From Pterois miles (taxonomy: Eukaryota > Chordata > Actinopteri > Perciformes > Scorpaenidae), in assembly GCA_947000775.1 (NCBI GenBank), contig CAMQGK010000299.1:992001-1056000 (forward strand): a DNA stretch of 64,000 nucleotides, given 5' to 3'. Below the pieces are notes generated by a model. The model saw nothing but the letters and a program-made list of their open reading frames with translations. It had not been told where the DNA came from and ran no database searches. Positions 10,741-21,729 of this stretch are shown one piece after another. Made by a program: the position numbers and the translations under genes. Each line of letters opens with the position of its first letter. The stretch's first letter is position 1.

Positions 10741-12539
10741 GATGGCATCACGACTCAGACAGACCGCACGCCTGACAAGCGTGTGGCGGCTGTGTTACCT
10801 CACGGCTGCGTGATTCACAGATCTGTTGTTCACACCAGCTGCGTTTCTGCTGCATTTCTGTTTGTTTGACTTTCATAATGACCGTTTCATGTCATTATAA
10901 ATGTCATTTACATTTATTTCAGACAGAGAAAGGTCAAGAAACATGTGCTCATTTGTAAATAATAGTAATAATCCACAATTAAAACCCCGTATTATATTCA
11001 TTCATGGAGCCCTGCAAGTCACTGCATGTTCTACAACACTGCCCTGCACATATTTCAGAATAAAAGCCTTGTGTTAACAAATGAAGAATTTCTGCACATA
11101 GTCTGTGACATTTTCTACAGAGACACCAAAAGTGTAGTTATGTTGCTGATATGACGTCAATACACAGTCAGAAGATCACCTTCACTGTCTGTCATATATT
11201 CTATAGATGTCTAGACTTTGAAACTGTAGTAATGTTGCTGATATGAAGTCAATACAGAGTAAAACAATCACTTCCACTGTCTGTTGTTGACAGGAAACGC
11301 ATCATATTTCCTCCAACCTGCCTACTTCAGCTTTAACTGATGCATATTGGAACTAATATTTATTTATTGTGCTCAGCCATGACATTTAACTCCAACAGAC
11401 AGACAGCTCCAAGGCAACACAGTCACAAAGCACAAAATATCTACAAACGCACAGCAAAAGGCCACAAATGTACACAAACACACGCAACACAATAACTGTT
11501 CCCTATTTCAGATATCATTGCCGAGGCAAATTGCAGTATCGAAAAACAAACAGTCAACCTGCAAATTCAAATAGACTGAGGGAGGGGATGTGAGCATATT
11601 TACACATTGAGCTCCACGCACGGGCGACTACATATCTCTAAGCCACTGCTGATGCAGATAGCGGATACAATTTACCAGCATTGCACTGTGAGTGCATGTT
11701 TACATATGCATATGCAAATGCCACATGGCTCTCCGAAAGCCGTCGCTTTTCCCCTGAACGGGAATGGATCCAGCTGTTGCCCTCGGCTACATATTAATAT
11801 GTGTGTGCATGTGCAAGAGTGTGAAGTGCATAAAAAAGCCATAACTATCTGTCACACACCTGTGATCCACTCTTTAATATCCCCCCTACCACCAAGCACA
11901 CACACACTTCCTTTATGCACACAGAGGGAGTTTGAAATACAGTCAGAGGGAAAGTTTCTGTAAAAAGTTCCCAATCTTTTTATTTAGTTTTGCAGAACTT
12001 TGACAATCACAGCAGAGCACGTGTGATGCAGCGCAGGATTTCACAGCATGCACACATTGATTTGTGAAGATAAATTACAGGCAATATGTGTAGCTTGATC
12101 AATGGGACCAAAGCCAGGTGAGCTCTTGAATGTAACACAGGGGCCATGACTGGCCATTATTCACCTTACACGCAGAAAGCTGTGATTACGGAGGGTTTCA
12201 CAGTGAGGTTGTACAGCCAGAATACTAACTGCGGTGTTTACAACAGCACACTTGAACTAGCATGAGGTCGATTATTAAGAGTCGATCAGAGGAAAAGTTT
12301 CAACCCCTTAAATTTTTCGGGGATCCAATTTCTCAGTCAGAATTGAACTTCCCCAAATAAACAGTAGAACTGTTTCGCTTCGGATTGAAGCAGCGCTGCA
12401 GCTGACAAGTTCAGCTGAGTGGAGTGAATAAGAAGAAGAAAGAGAGTCCACAGAGGAGAATTTCAAAATAAACAGCAGCACCGAATATGAGAAAACAAAA
12501 GCCTGCAGTCATATTAGCGGTGCTGTGAGGAGGTGCTTT
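10741..12539. other. unassigned sequence with a diverged tandem duplication
   Basis: At 11128-11290 two units of about 90 bases are tandem copies, sharing atgttgctgatatga, gtcaatacacag or its variant gtcaatacagag, and cactgtctgt. The rest shows no gene; a 118-codon frame (11607-11963) has no motif. Confidence 0.45.
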
Positions 12540-12691
12540 GAGATAAACGCTAATGTCAGCATGCTAAGATGCTCACAGTGACAATGCCAACATGCCGATG
12601 TTGAGCAGGTATAATGTGTTATCATATTCACAATCTTAGTTTAACGTGTTGGCGTTCCACACACTCATCATAAAGTACAGCTGAGCATGGG
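12540..12691 (+). repeat. old repeat family H, left part of an interrupted copy
   Basis: Contains gtcagcatgctaagatgct, cagtgacaatgccaacatgc and ends near ataaagtacagctgagcatg. The same family, reverse complemented, spans about 26300-27070 (tggcaatcattataact, gttagcattgtcattgtgag). It continues at 13521-13990 after a minisatellite-bearing insertion. Confidence 0.6.
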
Positions 12692-13520
12692 CGGATTATG
12701 AGACAATAGGCTCCTGGGCACAGACGTAAAAGGCCTCACCGCCTACGTAGCAGAAAGACAGATTTCATAGTTGTTCAGCCTGTTTTTTTGCTGCTGTTTT
12801 GTGTCTCTTTGTGGTCAGTGTTTGTATCATTGTGGTTGTTTTGTGTCTCTTTGTAGTTGTTTTGGTCTTTTTGTGGATATTTTTTTGTCTGTGGTTGTTT
12901 TGTTCCATTTTGTAGTCATTTCACATCTCTTTGTGGTAAATTTGTGTCTCTTTGTAGCTGTTTTGTGTCTAGTTGTAGCTGTTTTGTGTCTCTTTGTAGC
13001 TGTTTTGTGTCTAGTTGTAGCTGTTTTGTGTCTCTTTGTAGCTGTTTTGTGTCTAGTTGTAGCTGTTTTGTGTCTCTTTGTAGCTGTTTTGTGTCTCTTT
13101 TGTAGTTGTTTCAGTCTTTTGTAGTTATTTTTGTCAGTGGTTGTACTGCCCAGTTTTGTAGTTGTTTTGCATTGCTCTGTGGAAAATTTGTGTCTCTTTG
13201 TAGTTGTTTTATGTCTTTTGTGGTAATTTTGTGTATCTTTGTAGTTGTTTTGGTTTTTCTGTAATTATTTTTGTCTGTGGTTGTTATGCTCAGTTTTGTA
13301 GTTTTGCATCTCTTTGTGGTCATTTTGTGTCTCATTTGCATCACTTTGAAAATGTTTTGGTCTTTTTGTCATTATTTTTTGTCTGTAGTTTTGCTTCTTT
13401 TTGTAGTCCTTCTGCATCTCTTTGTAGTTGTTTTCTCTTCCTGGCTGGTTGGAGTCTGGGTGGCATTTTGTAGATGAAGGCTGGGAAGGGTCCTGGCACT
13501 TTGGGCCTCTGGGCCTGAGC
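12692..13520 (+). repeat. insertion carrying a TTTGTGTCTC-type minisatellite
   Basis: From about 12776 to 13440 the sequence is a degenerate tandem array of about 20-30 base units around tttgtgtctctttgtagt. Between about 12950 and 13100 it has a clean higher-order period of 42 bases, made of two units that differ as ctcttt versus ctagtt, about 3.5 copies. The flanks (gggcggattatgagacaata on the left, gggcctctgggcctgagccc on the right) give short complementary ends, catgggc and gcccatg, at the borders with family H. The 117-codon frame here is just translated tandem repeat. Confidence 0.75.
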
Positions 13521-13760
13521 CCATGAAATGCCATTATTTTTGCAGATATTTGGTCATAGAGCAAAGTACTGTACAACTTTAAGGTTTAACCTGTTGGTGG
13601 CTCTAAATGAAAAGTTAAGGGATCACCAAAGTGATTACGCTTTATACTGAGGGGAACATGAATGTCTGTGCCAATTTTCCTATCAATCCATCCAATAATT
13701 GTGACATTTCACTCATTTCAATCTACAAGTGTCAAACTCATGGCAGCGCTAGATGAAAAG

Positions 13761-13834
<74 letters not shown>

Positions 13835-13990
13835 GCTTGACAGGTACAATTTTTTCCTGCTGGTGGAACTAGAAAGGTCTGAGGATTACCAACATCTTTA
13901 GGGTTTATGCTTTCAGGCACCATGAATATCTGTACCAAATTTCATGGCAATCCATCCAATAGCTGTTGACCAAAGTGGTGGAAAACCAAG
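13521..13990 (+). repeat. old repeat family H, right part, with (TA)n inside
   Basis: Resumes with catgaaatgccattatttttg and continues through two imperfect internal copies of the phrase 'accatgaatatctgtaccaaa / tttcatggcaatccatccaa' (about 13650-13690 and 13915-13965). A long TA tract (13762-13832) sits between the copies. Matches the inverted copy at 26300-26700 (ggattgccaagaaatttgg). Confidence 0.65.
13762..13832. repeat. (TA)n microsatellite, about 35 units
   Basis: Pure TA dinucleotide run of about 71 bases. Gives spurious frames of alternating Tyr and Ile on both strands. Confidence 0.98.
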
Positions 13991-14245
13991 CAGTAGATGA
14001 CATTGTCAAAAAAACTAACCCTGGCAACTTTCTCCATTTGGATCTAAAGGTTTCATAGTCATTTCAATCAGGACCATCATCATGATCACAATCATAATGA
14101 AAACCTCAGATTCCCCCTCTCTTTTCTCTTTATCCTCCTCATTATTGTCATCAGTATCGATATTATCAACAGGAAACTTATCCTCCCTCTGATCCTCCAT
14201 CTCTTCCTCCTCCTGATCTTCATATCTCTCTGCATCATTACAGTT
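13991..14245. other. unassigned, CT/GAT-rich sequence
   Basis: Low-complexity stretches (tcatcatgatcacaatcat, cctcctc). An acidic 61-codon frame on the minus strand is a product of this composition and not supported. Confidence 0.4.
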
Positions 14246-14473
14246 TCATGTCATCATCGGGTCATCATCAAGCGACGGTTTACATGCAGATGCTGCCTCA
14301 AAGTCCCCTTTATCCTGCGGATCAAAGCCGCCATCAGTGACTGAAGACCAGTGACTGATGACCAGTGACTGATGTTTGTGGCCCTCGCGGAGTGAAAACT
14401 CGCTCATTGTGTGGAAGAAGCGGCTGACAGCAGCAACACATAGCACAGCGGTGATTGCGCTCCATTTCATCAT
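14246..14473 (-). CDS. candidate small ORF with signal-peptide-like start
   Basis: A 75-codon minus-strand frame. Its first 17 or so residues (MMKWSAITAVLCVAAVSRFF) are a short basic start followed by a hydrophobic stretch, as in a signal peptide; the remainder is hydrophilic with an imperfect 13-base tandem repeat in the DNA (cagtcactgg, three times). Upstream there is a CCAAT box in the minus direction (ATTGG on plus at 14555-14559), about 85 bases before the ATG, and the 14580-14650 stretch is CpG-richer than its surroundings. It could be a first coding exon that is spliced, a tiny secreted peptide, or chance. No family recognised. Confidence 0.25.
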   Translation of the reverse strand: MMKWSAITAVLCVAAVSRFFHTMSEFSLREGHKHQSLVISHWSSVTDGGFDPQDKGDFEAASACKPSLDDDPMMT

Positions 14474-15158
14474 GCGTGTGCTTTGTTGGCGTCGAGCTGA
14501 ACTGCTGTAGACTTGCAGATGGATTTTAACAGTTGAAATGAGAGCCGTTGACTGATTGGTTACGGGTACGTTGTTGATTCTCGAGCTGTCAATAAATGTA
14601 GCCTGACGGGCGTCTCCGACTCAGAACGGGCGCCTCGAGCTGGAGATCCTCATCACACTCCATTAATTGGCGGCAACTGCAATCCCATTTTCACTGTTAC
14701 AATATTTTGCTGCCGGAGGAGAGATGTGTGTAATTGCACTATGCTGCACATCGTCTTATACGTAGCATTTCTTTATGTTTTTGACAATGTAAATCCAGGT
14801 ATAAAAACCCTTATCCCTTCTGGACCTAGTTCTATCTCAAATGAGGAGATGTTGGCCTATTGTAAGAACGAGAGGGATTTAAGATGTTATTCTGCAACAC
14901 TGGCTGTACCTTAATATCCCGTAGATCTCCTTGCTATTTTACAGTCGTGTGGAAGTTTATCTTCCTCTCTCTGCATGTGCTCGCTATTGAAGTGCACTGA
15001 ACATCATAAATGAAGCTGGGATGAATCACAAAGAGACTTCAAATGCAAATTTTGTGGGATTTTTATTGTCTTCCCATTTTTATGTAGTCTTTCTTTCTGG
15101 GCATTAATTTATTTGTAATTTGTTGCACTTTTTTAAATATTCAACATTTTATTGAAAT
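14474..15158. other. unassigned sequence, promoter-like near 14480-14650
   Basis: Holds the CCAAT motif and CpG-richer patch described for the minus-strand ORF. The rest up to 15158 is AT-rich with no gene recognised. Confidence 0.3.
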
Positions 15159-15456
15159 GGGCTGCACGGTGGTGCAGTGGTAAATCCTGTCGCCTCGCAG
15201 CAAGAAGGTCACAGGTTTGATTCTGGCTTCGAACTCTGTGTGGAGTTTGCATGTTCTCCCCGTGTTAGCGTGGATTTTCTCCAGGTTCTCCAGCTTTCTC
15301 CAACAGTCCAAATACATGTAGGTGAACTTGCCCGAAGGTGTGAATGAGAGCTTGAACAGTGGTCTGTCTCTATGTGCCCTGCGATGGACTGACGACCTGT
15401 CCAGGATGTACCCCGCCTTCGCCCAATGCCAGCTGGGATTGACTCCAGCCCCCCTC
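15159..15456 (+). mobile_element. tRNA-like SINE, family S2, 3' truncated and diverged
   Basis: Same family as 60410-60786: gggctgcacggtggtgcagt head (A box TGGTGCAGTGG), degenerate B box (ggtttgattctg), then gtgtggagtttgcatgttct, ccccgtgttagcgtgg, tgcgatggactgacgacctg and gcccaatgccagctgggatt. It lacks the terminal gataagcgg and tetranucleotide tail of the other copy, so it is truncated, and it carries more substitutions. Confidence 0.85.
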
Positions 15457-16775
15457 CTCAAGTGGAAAATCACATTACAGGCTGATCCAACTTGAGTGGA
15501 AATTCCTCAAGACATGTCAAAATGAGGCTCAGTAGTGTGTGTGGCCTCTACGTGCATGTATGACCTCCGTACAACACCTGGGCATGCTCCTGATGAGGCG
15601 GCGGCTGTTCTCCTGAGGGATCCCCTCCCAGACCAAACGATTTTTTAACACACATAAAGGCTTTAAAATTCCTGAGTGAGATATTTACTGATGTATTTTA
15701 TATCAAAGAACAAAACATTAAAATCTCTTCAGCTTGTGTTAACCATCTAACTAAAACCCATTGACTTCCAGACGAAGGAACCAAAGTGCTAAAATGTTAA
15801 CTCATTTCCTGGTTTTAGGACTCGTTCCTGTAGCACTCTATCGATTATTGGAGTACCTTCCTATGGTATATATAACATAGATTCATTAAGACATGTTGAA
15901 AAAAATGTTTCTGTAAATGTCTCATTTTATTCTTTTTGCCCCTTTTTGCTGATTTTACTGGATGTCAAGGTGAAATTTGTTACATTATGTATTAAAACGG
16001 TAATATACTGTATATTGATGATTACTCTTAAAACAAGAAGTAAACTGATGAACTGAGTGATCTTAACCAAATAATTCAAGTCTGAAGCTGATGCAACTCC
16101 AAGGCCTTATTGATAAAAATGTGTAAAGGATGCAAAATCCTTCAACTGTGTTTCTGTTCCTTTCTCTTGTGTTTTCTCTCTTTTGTTTCTCTCTCTCCTC
16201 TTTTACTCATTTCTTTTTCTCTGCAGCCATATCCCCTTTTCCTCTCTTTTAATCGATATATTACCACTTGAATAAGTGCATGGACCACCATTATCTGACA
16301 CTAAGAAACAAGTATATGCTGCATAAAACAACATTAAAATGTATCCTGGTTGATTATTGCCATTCAGGCATGCATGGATTACCAGAGGCCTGCGGGCCCT
16401 GAGGGGTCAAGTCATCATTTTGACTGTTATAATTTATTTTAATTCATATTTTTCTCTTCATTGTGTTTTCTAATGTATTTCCTCACCATAAAACCTTGAA
16501 ATGCAGCTGTGTTTGAAAGGTGCTGTGACACTAAATAAGCCTTCTTGCATTAAGCTCTTAAGCCACTTTAGGCTCGTAGTAAATCTGCAAAATATTGCTA
16601 AAAGTAAAGTTCAGGTGTTTTTCATTTGTTCATTTTCGTTGGATGACCAACATGTAACTCCAGACCAAAACAAGCTACATTTGGACCAACATATAAAACC
16701 AGTTGAGCCAACTTACTGTATATTTTCAGACTATAGGGAGTAAATGAGAACTCCTCAGTGCTTGTCCAGTGATTT
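15457..16775. other. unassigned sequence
   Basis: No gene or recognised repeat. Includes a pyrimidine-rich stretch at about 16140-16250. The 80-codon frame at 16501-16743 has no motif. Confidence 0.4.
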
Positions 16776-16806
16776 AAGATAAGATAAGATAAGATATTCC
16801 TTTATT
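16776..16806 (-). repeat. (TTATC)n tail with AATAAA
   Basis: On the minus strand: ataataaaggaatatc followed by four TTATC units. The form 'AATAAAGG + short tandem tail' resembles a LINE/SINE 3' end, like the S1 tail (actaataaagg + CTT units). It lies downstream of the coiled-coil gene remnant, so it may be a transposon fragment in its 3' flank. Confidence 0.5.
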
Positions 16807-16867
16807 ATACATCAAACAAAACATTTCACATTACACATGAGAATATAGAGTTATCATTTTTTAGGAT

Positions 16868-16873
16868 TTTATT
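16868..16873 (-). promoter_or_regulatory. poly(A) signal AATAAA for the coiled-coil gene remnant
   Basis: TTTATT on plus, i.e. AATAAA on minus, 124 bases downstream of the stop codon of the last exon (16997-16999). A position expected for a short 3' UTR. Strength cannot be judged from sequence alone. Confidence 0.45.
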
Positions 16874-16996
16874 CCCAAAGACATCACAAAGAACAAACAA
16901 TAACATATATACAAGAAGAAATGTGTGTGTTTGTGTATTTGCCTTGGGTGGGATTAGTGGGGCATTAGTCATTAATCAGTTCGTTGTCAGCCGTCG

Positions 16997-18198
16997 TCAG
17001 AGCAGCTGTTCTTCCAGTTGAGAAAGACAGTTGGGTTTGTTTGCGTCTTTCTCCTTCTGGATGGCAGCCTTCTCCGTCTGAAATACTACTACTAATAATA
17101 ATAATACCTTTATTTAAATGTCACTTTTCAAAAACAAGCAGCACAAATTAACAGGTAGTAATATATAAAAACAGAGTTGATACAGTAAAAATGACAAGCA
17201 AGGTGAGGTACTAAAACACAGTAAAAAAAAAAAAAAAAAGTTTGTTTTTATCATTCTTCTCCTTCATGGCAGCATTGTCTGCCTGAAATAATAAATAAAT
17301 AATGATATAAATACCTGCATTTATACTGTATGGCACTTTTCAAAAACAAATTTCAAAGTGCTTCACAAATACATAAAAAGCAGCACAAATTAACAGTATA
17401 TAAAAATAGAGCTGATACAGTGAAAATGACAAGCAAGGTGAAGTACTAAAACACAGTGAAAACAAGCAGAATAATAGCAAGTATTACCTGAAAGCAGAGA
17501 GACTCAGAGAGAGATTCAGACTCTCAGAGCAGCGATGAGCTTATTTGTCTTTGCTCTCTGCTCCTCCAGCTGGACTTGATGGTCTTTGCCTGTTGTTGGA
17601 GAAGCTCCTTCATCTTTATCAGCTCTCTTTGTAGTTGTTTAGTTTGAGTTTCACTCTGGAGACAGCTCTCCACCTCCAGCTCCTTGTTTGTTTGGCAGCC
17701 ATCTTTGTGGCAGCATGGAGCTTACCCATCTTTCCCTCCATTTCCGTTTGAACGGTCTCTTTCTCCAGCTTCATCCTCACCAAACAGTAGTCCTGGTTCC
17801 TGATTCTGGCATTTTGCTTCCTCAGGTCTCTCTGAGCGTCGCTCAGCATCAATCTGACCTTGTCCACCTCTGATTTCGGGCTTCTGTCCTGAAGGTGGTC
17901 CGGTTCAGCCTGAGCCTTGTGAAGCTGGGCTTTCAGGTCAGAGATCTCCACCTACATCAGGTTCTTCTCTCGGTCCCACTTGATTTCTCGATATTCATCA
18001 AGCCAATCAAAGAAATCGCTGAGCGAATCCTGATCCAGGAGGATCCTCCCCTCGGTTGAACTGTGAGTGATCTTTTGCCTCGCTGTCCTTCAGTCGAACC
18101 TGGCATTGTTCCTCCAGGGTCGTGAGGAAGAAATCCCTTACTTCAAACTCCTTGGAGTCAAAATCAATATAATCCGCCGTTGTCGCTGTGTCTGTCAT
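16997..18198 (-). pseudogene. coiled-coil protein gene, spliced but frame-broken
   Basis: ATG at 18196-18198 opens MTDTATTADYIDFDSKEF. The reading then needs a shift near 18050, passes FFDWLDEYREIKWDREK, meets an in-frame TAG at 17952-17954, continues as a long charged heptad-rich coiled coil (EISDLKAQLHKAQAE to KMGKLHAATKMAAK), shifts near 17690 (KELEVESCLQ, QRELIKMKELLQQQAKTIK), near 17570 (QLEEQRAKTNKLIAALR) and near 17522, and ends at a donor, CAG|GTAATA, near 17488. After an intron with a TTTCAG acceptor, the last exon (16997-17077) encodes TEKAAIQKEKDANKPNCLSQ and ends LEEQLL-stop (TGA 16997-16999), with a poly(A) signal downstream. Retained introns argue against a retrocopy. Four shifts plus a stop argue for a decayed gene, or less likely a poor local consensus. 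I do not recognise the family; cytoskeletal or ciliary coiled-coil proteins look like this. Confidence 0.6.
17037..17463 (-). repeat. tandem duplication of an intron end plus exon start
   Basis: Two units (about 17037-17232 and 17240-17463) share, on plus, ttctccttc(tgg)atggcagc, then a ctgaaat splice acceptor in reverse, then acttttcaaaaacaa, agcagcacaaattaacag and aaaatgacaagcaaggtga. Both contain an acceptor followed by an in-phase exon start (TEKAAIQKEKDANK and ADNAAMKEKNDKNK). The copy at 17240-17286 runs into poly-T without a donor, so it is a truncated duplicate exon. The right unit has about 30 extra intronic bases (tttcaaagtgcttcacaaat). Confidence 0.75.
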
Positions 18199-20445
18199 TC
18201 ACTGGGTGGGTGTTTTTTCCCTCCAGTGTCTCAGTAGTACCCGTTTAGCTGTTGTAAAAGCCCAAATAATCCATCTCTGTTCAAAGGAGGACAAGTCAGA
18301 GTCTTGAAGTTCAGTGGTTGAGTACAAAATAAGACAGTTTAGCAGAGACTTGTAATTTCTTGTTCAGGACTTCAAAAATAACCTGCTGGGTTTTGTTCCA
18401 CCAATCTGTCCTCAGTACAGTATGTGTAGGATAGAAGCACCCTTCACATCACCAGCAACAGTCTGTCGGTATCAATTTTTACTTACTGTATAAATTTACT
18501 GTGGTGTCTGATGCCATCTGTGTATTATTTTCAGTTGGATGAATCTATGCTCAATCTTATATAGTCGTTAAAATTACAGGAAATAAGAGCTTGTTTTCCA
18601 CTGAACGGTTTTCAGTTCACCAAAACAAAGAGGGATTGTTTGAATCGTTAATAATCTTGATTAATTTTAGTTAGTTAATTGTGTGCTATTTCAGTACCAA
18701 CAGGGCACAAATGCAGCAGGTATCTGGCACAAATACCGTAGTTACGTCACACAGAAACGGTAGTTAAGTCACAGAAATACAGCGGCCTCTCTAGCTAGTT
18801 CACGCACACAGAGCTCCAGTTGTGTTTGTTATGTTTTTGATCCACCTGCATCGGCAATCCTAGACTCAACAATTACACGAAATGTGGATTTATCAGATAA
18901 TGACCCAACAAATTGCTATATTGTGCTGAACAATCCAATTCAAGAACATATAAATATTCATTAATCTCACGGCCAGCTCAATGAAATAGCGTGATGTTTA
19001 CTTCCTGTATTCCTCTCAGAAAGCGCTCTGCTCGAAGAGACGGTTAAACTATTATATGTCCCCTGCTGTCCAAAGTTAATATCCACAGCTCTACTGCTGC
19101 AGTAGAAAATCTCATTGACAGTGGTTTTGTTTCTGGTGTATATTTCTGTGTACGGGTTTCACCACCTGGTTACATAACAAAAGATTTCATATGTATGAGA
19201 CTGGAGTATTTTCAGATGAGCTGTTGCACATGGTGTTTACATTTGATGTTATACAGATGAAACTGCTTTGGGGAATACTTTAATTGTGGATTTAGTAGCC
19301 TAATCTCATGTTTAACTGCGAGATTACAGCTGACCTGCAAGGTCAAGGGTTAGCGCACGGTACAGACAATTTTGGGAGCTAGTAATAGTTGGTAATGGTA
19401 ATAAGAAAGTCACCGAATATAGAACGAAATTAAAGCTACAAAAATAAAGATGTTAAGTCCAGCTTGGAATCGGTAGAAAGGCAAGTTGTGGGAGGAGGGG
19501 ACCACATGGCGACAGAAGGCCATCAGACATTAGCCCTGCGGTAGCCCCGCCGCTGTCATCGGTTCGTAGATCGTGTGACTGTCAGTGGACCACAACTTCC
19601 TCAGTATTAAAGGACGTCTTCTTCACAGCGTGACCACCTGGCCTTCAAAACAGACCTCACACACAGATGAATGAGTGACTGAAAGGAAGGACGAGGTCCT
19701 CAGGAGATGCTGCACCAGGAGGCGTCGCCTTCAGCTCTTCTAGCGCTGAGTCCAGTGGTATAGGTAGTGATGTTACGGTTTTACATGCTGGCTGTATGAA
19801 AGTCTGTTAGGTAAAACTATTAGAGGTGGTCAGAATAGTTAAACTCAGACTTGTGAGTAATGTTGTGGCATTTTGGTGGAATACAGTTTTTGTTTATTAT
19901 TGCAAAATATGAATTTTTTTGTTAGAAATTGTGATTAGCAATTTTGCAATGTATTTTGTGTAAAAAACACTGTTTGTAATTATTACTGGAGTATTATCAG
20001 CAGTTTGGGTCTTACTACATATACATGTCGTGGTAGTATTGGCATTTTTACCACATTTCCAACCATGTTTAAATCCCGGACCTCCTGTAAAAATGTCAGT
20101 TTGTTCGAGAGTCGGTTATCGGTTAAAATCTTTTTCAAAATTAGCATCCCTAATTCCAAGAAGAAAGAAAACCTCATTCAAATTCCCATTTACATTTACG
20201 CAAATAAGTAAAAATCCAGCTTTTGAACATAGCCTTACTCATTGGTATTGTATGATTCACTCCATGTGTAGATGCAGATAAGGTTATTTAAAAACAATCT
20301 AATATTGATTTTTATTCAATATTTCTGTTTTAGCTGGTTTGCATTAATCCTAGACCATTACTAATGAAACATCAAGACAGAGGGTACTGTACGGTGCAGA
20401 CTGTGACTATGATTATTATGGATATGGCCAAAATCAAGCTACATT
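18199..20445. other. unassigned sequence upstream of the coiled-coil remnant
   Basis: The first part would be the 5' flank of the minus-strand gene remnant; no clear TATA or CpG-rich promoter is seen. The rest is AT-rich without a supported gene. Short frames at 19983-20281 overlap on both strands. Confidence 0.35.
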
Positions 20446-20945
20446 AGCCACGTTTAAGTGCACCAAATTTCTCAAATGCGATCTGAACCTTGGTTGATCA
20501 GAAATTCCAAATCCACTGTTTACATGGACGCTAAATAAAATGAACCGATCATGACGTACGTATACATGCACCATGTTTAATCACAGTAAATCCTTTGGGC
20601 ATGGGCACAGTTGTCTAATTTTCTGGCAATAGTAGAAGAAGAAGAAGCTGTACTCCTGCCTGTGTTGTAAACAAACGCTGTGTTATCTGTTTCTCGTCAC
20701 GCTGATGTAGCACACATGCACAGTGGAGATAATTTTACCCCAACCAGGAAGACATGATCCGAATGGGTGTGGACATGGACACCGATCGGAAAACAACCAT
20801 CGACATAAACCACCTCTCTCATTTGAAATGAAATTTCTTTCTGATTGGGCCATATCGGATCAGAATCTTCCGCCTGACGTGTTTACATGGAGCGTTTTTA
20901 ATCTGATTGGGCCTTTACTCCGATTATTCGTGTTTAACTTTGTTA
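20446..20945 (+). repeat. MITE-like repeat family I, long copy
   Basis: Starts tagccacgttta and includes gacataaaccacctctctcat, aaatttctttctgattggg, gatcagaatcttcc and gtttacatgga. The same phrases form a compact 151-base element at 38475-38625. No coding frame. Confidence 0.65.
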
Positions 20946-21729
20946 AAATCACATGTGGAGGCCTTTTTATCATGAATATGGAGAGTAAACCCACGGAGCA
21001 TGTATCATTAGTTCAGAAAGACAGATGAAAGAAAGGCTCACTAAATTACAGATGCTACAGAGGCTAGCCCAGACACAATGGCCTAAATATTGACTATACA
21101 ACTGGTGCAGCTGCACAGGGTCCCAGATGCTGTCAAGGGCCCATGTAGGAGGATGTTTTTTTTTTTGCCGCTGTATTGTTAAACAGCTTTCTCTTTGCTA
21201 TGGAGTGTGATCAGATATTTAATTCTAAAGTAATGTCATTGTTACCTTTCGTACAGAAAAAGCACAGTTACTGTCTGTGCTAACGTTGGGCTGCTGAGTC
21301 CAGGGCATGCTAATAGTCTGGAGCCTCGGCTGCTGTCCATGGTGCTGAATTGTTTGATGGGAGTTGCATGGTGGGACTCTCCATGCTGACATAGCAGTGG
21401 TCCGTTTTACAATTGTCTGGAGTGGATATGTGTCTCTGTGTGTGCCCTTGTGTGCCCTTTTTGTGGGAAAAAATATTGGGCCAATCACAATTAACCCTTT
21501 CTAAGTCCCACCCCTTTTCGCTCTGTGCTCCAGTAACAGTTGAGGAAGCTTAAAAACCAGCAGAACCTTTGTTTAAATATGTTACGTCTATTCAAAGTCA
21601 TGTTAAATTCACAATCTCCACACACTACATTGTATGTAATCGCAGCTACTACGAGGAACTTTCATTTTGTTTTGATTTTGGTGTTCCCTGTGGACAAAAG
21701 TCCCTTTAGAGTCTGTCTCATTTTACTGC
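20946..21729. other. unassigned sequence
   Basis: No gene or recognised repeat. A poly-T tract at about 21157-21168. Confidence 0.35.

Noticed and set aside
11712..11719. ATGCAAAT octamer in an ATATGCATATGCAAATG context
   Set aside because: One POU-type motif in AT-rich DNA is expected by chance and no promoter or gene is near.
12771..13124. 117-codon Cys/Val-rich frame and its neighbours
   Set aside because: Translation of the TTTGTGTCTC-type minisatellite.
13662..13938. Frames with Tyr-Ile runs on both strands
   Set aside because: Product of the (TA)n tract.
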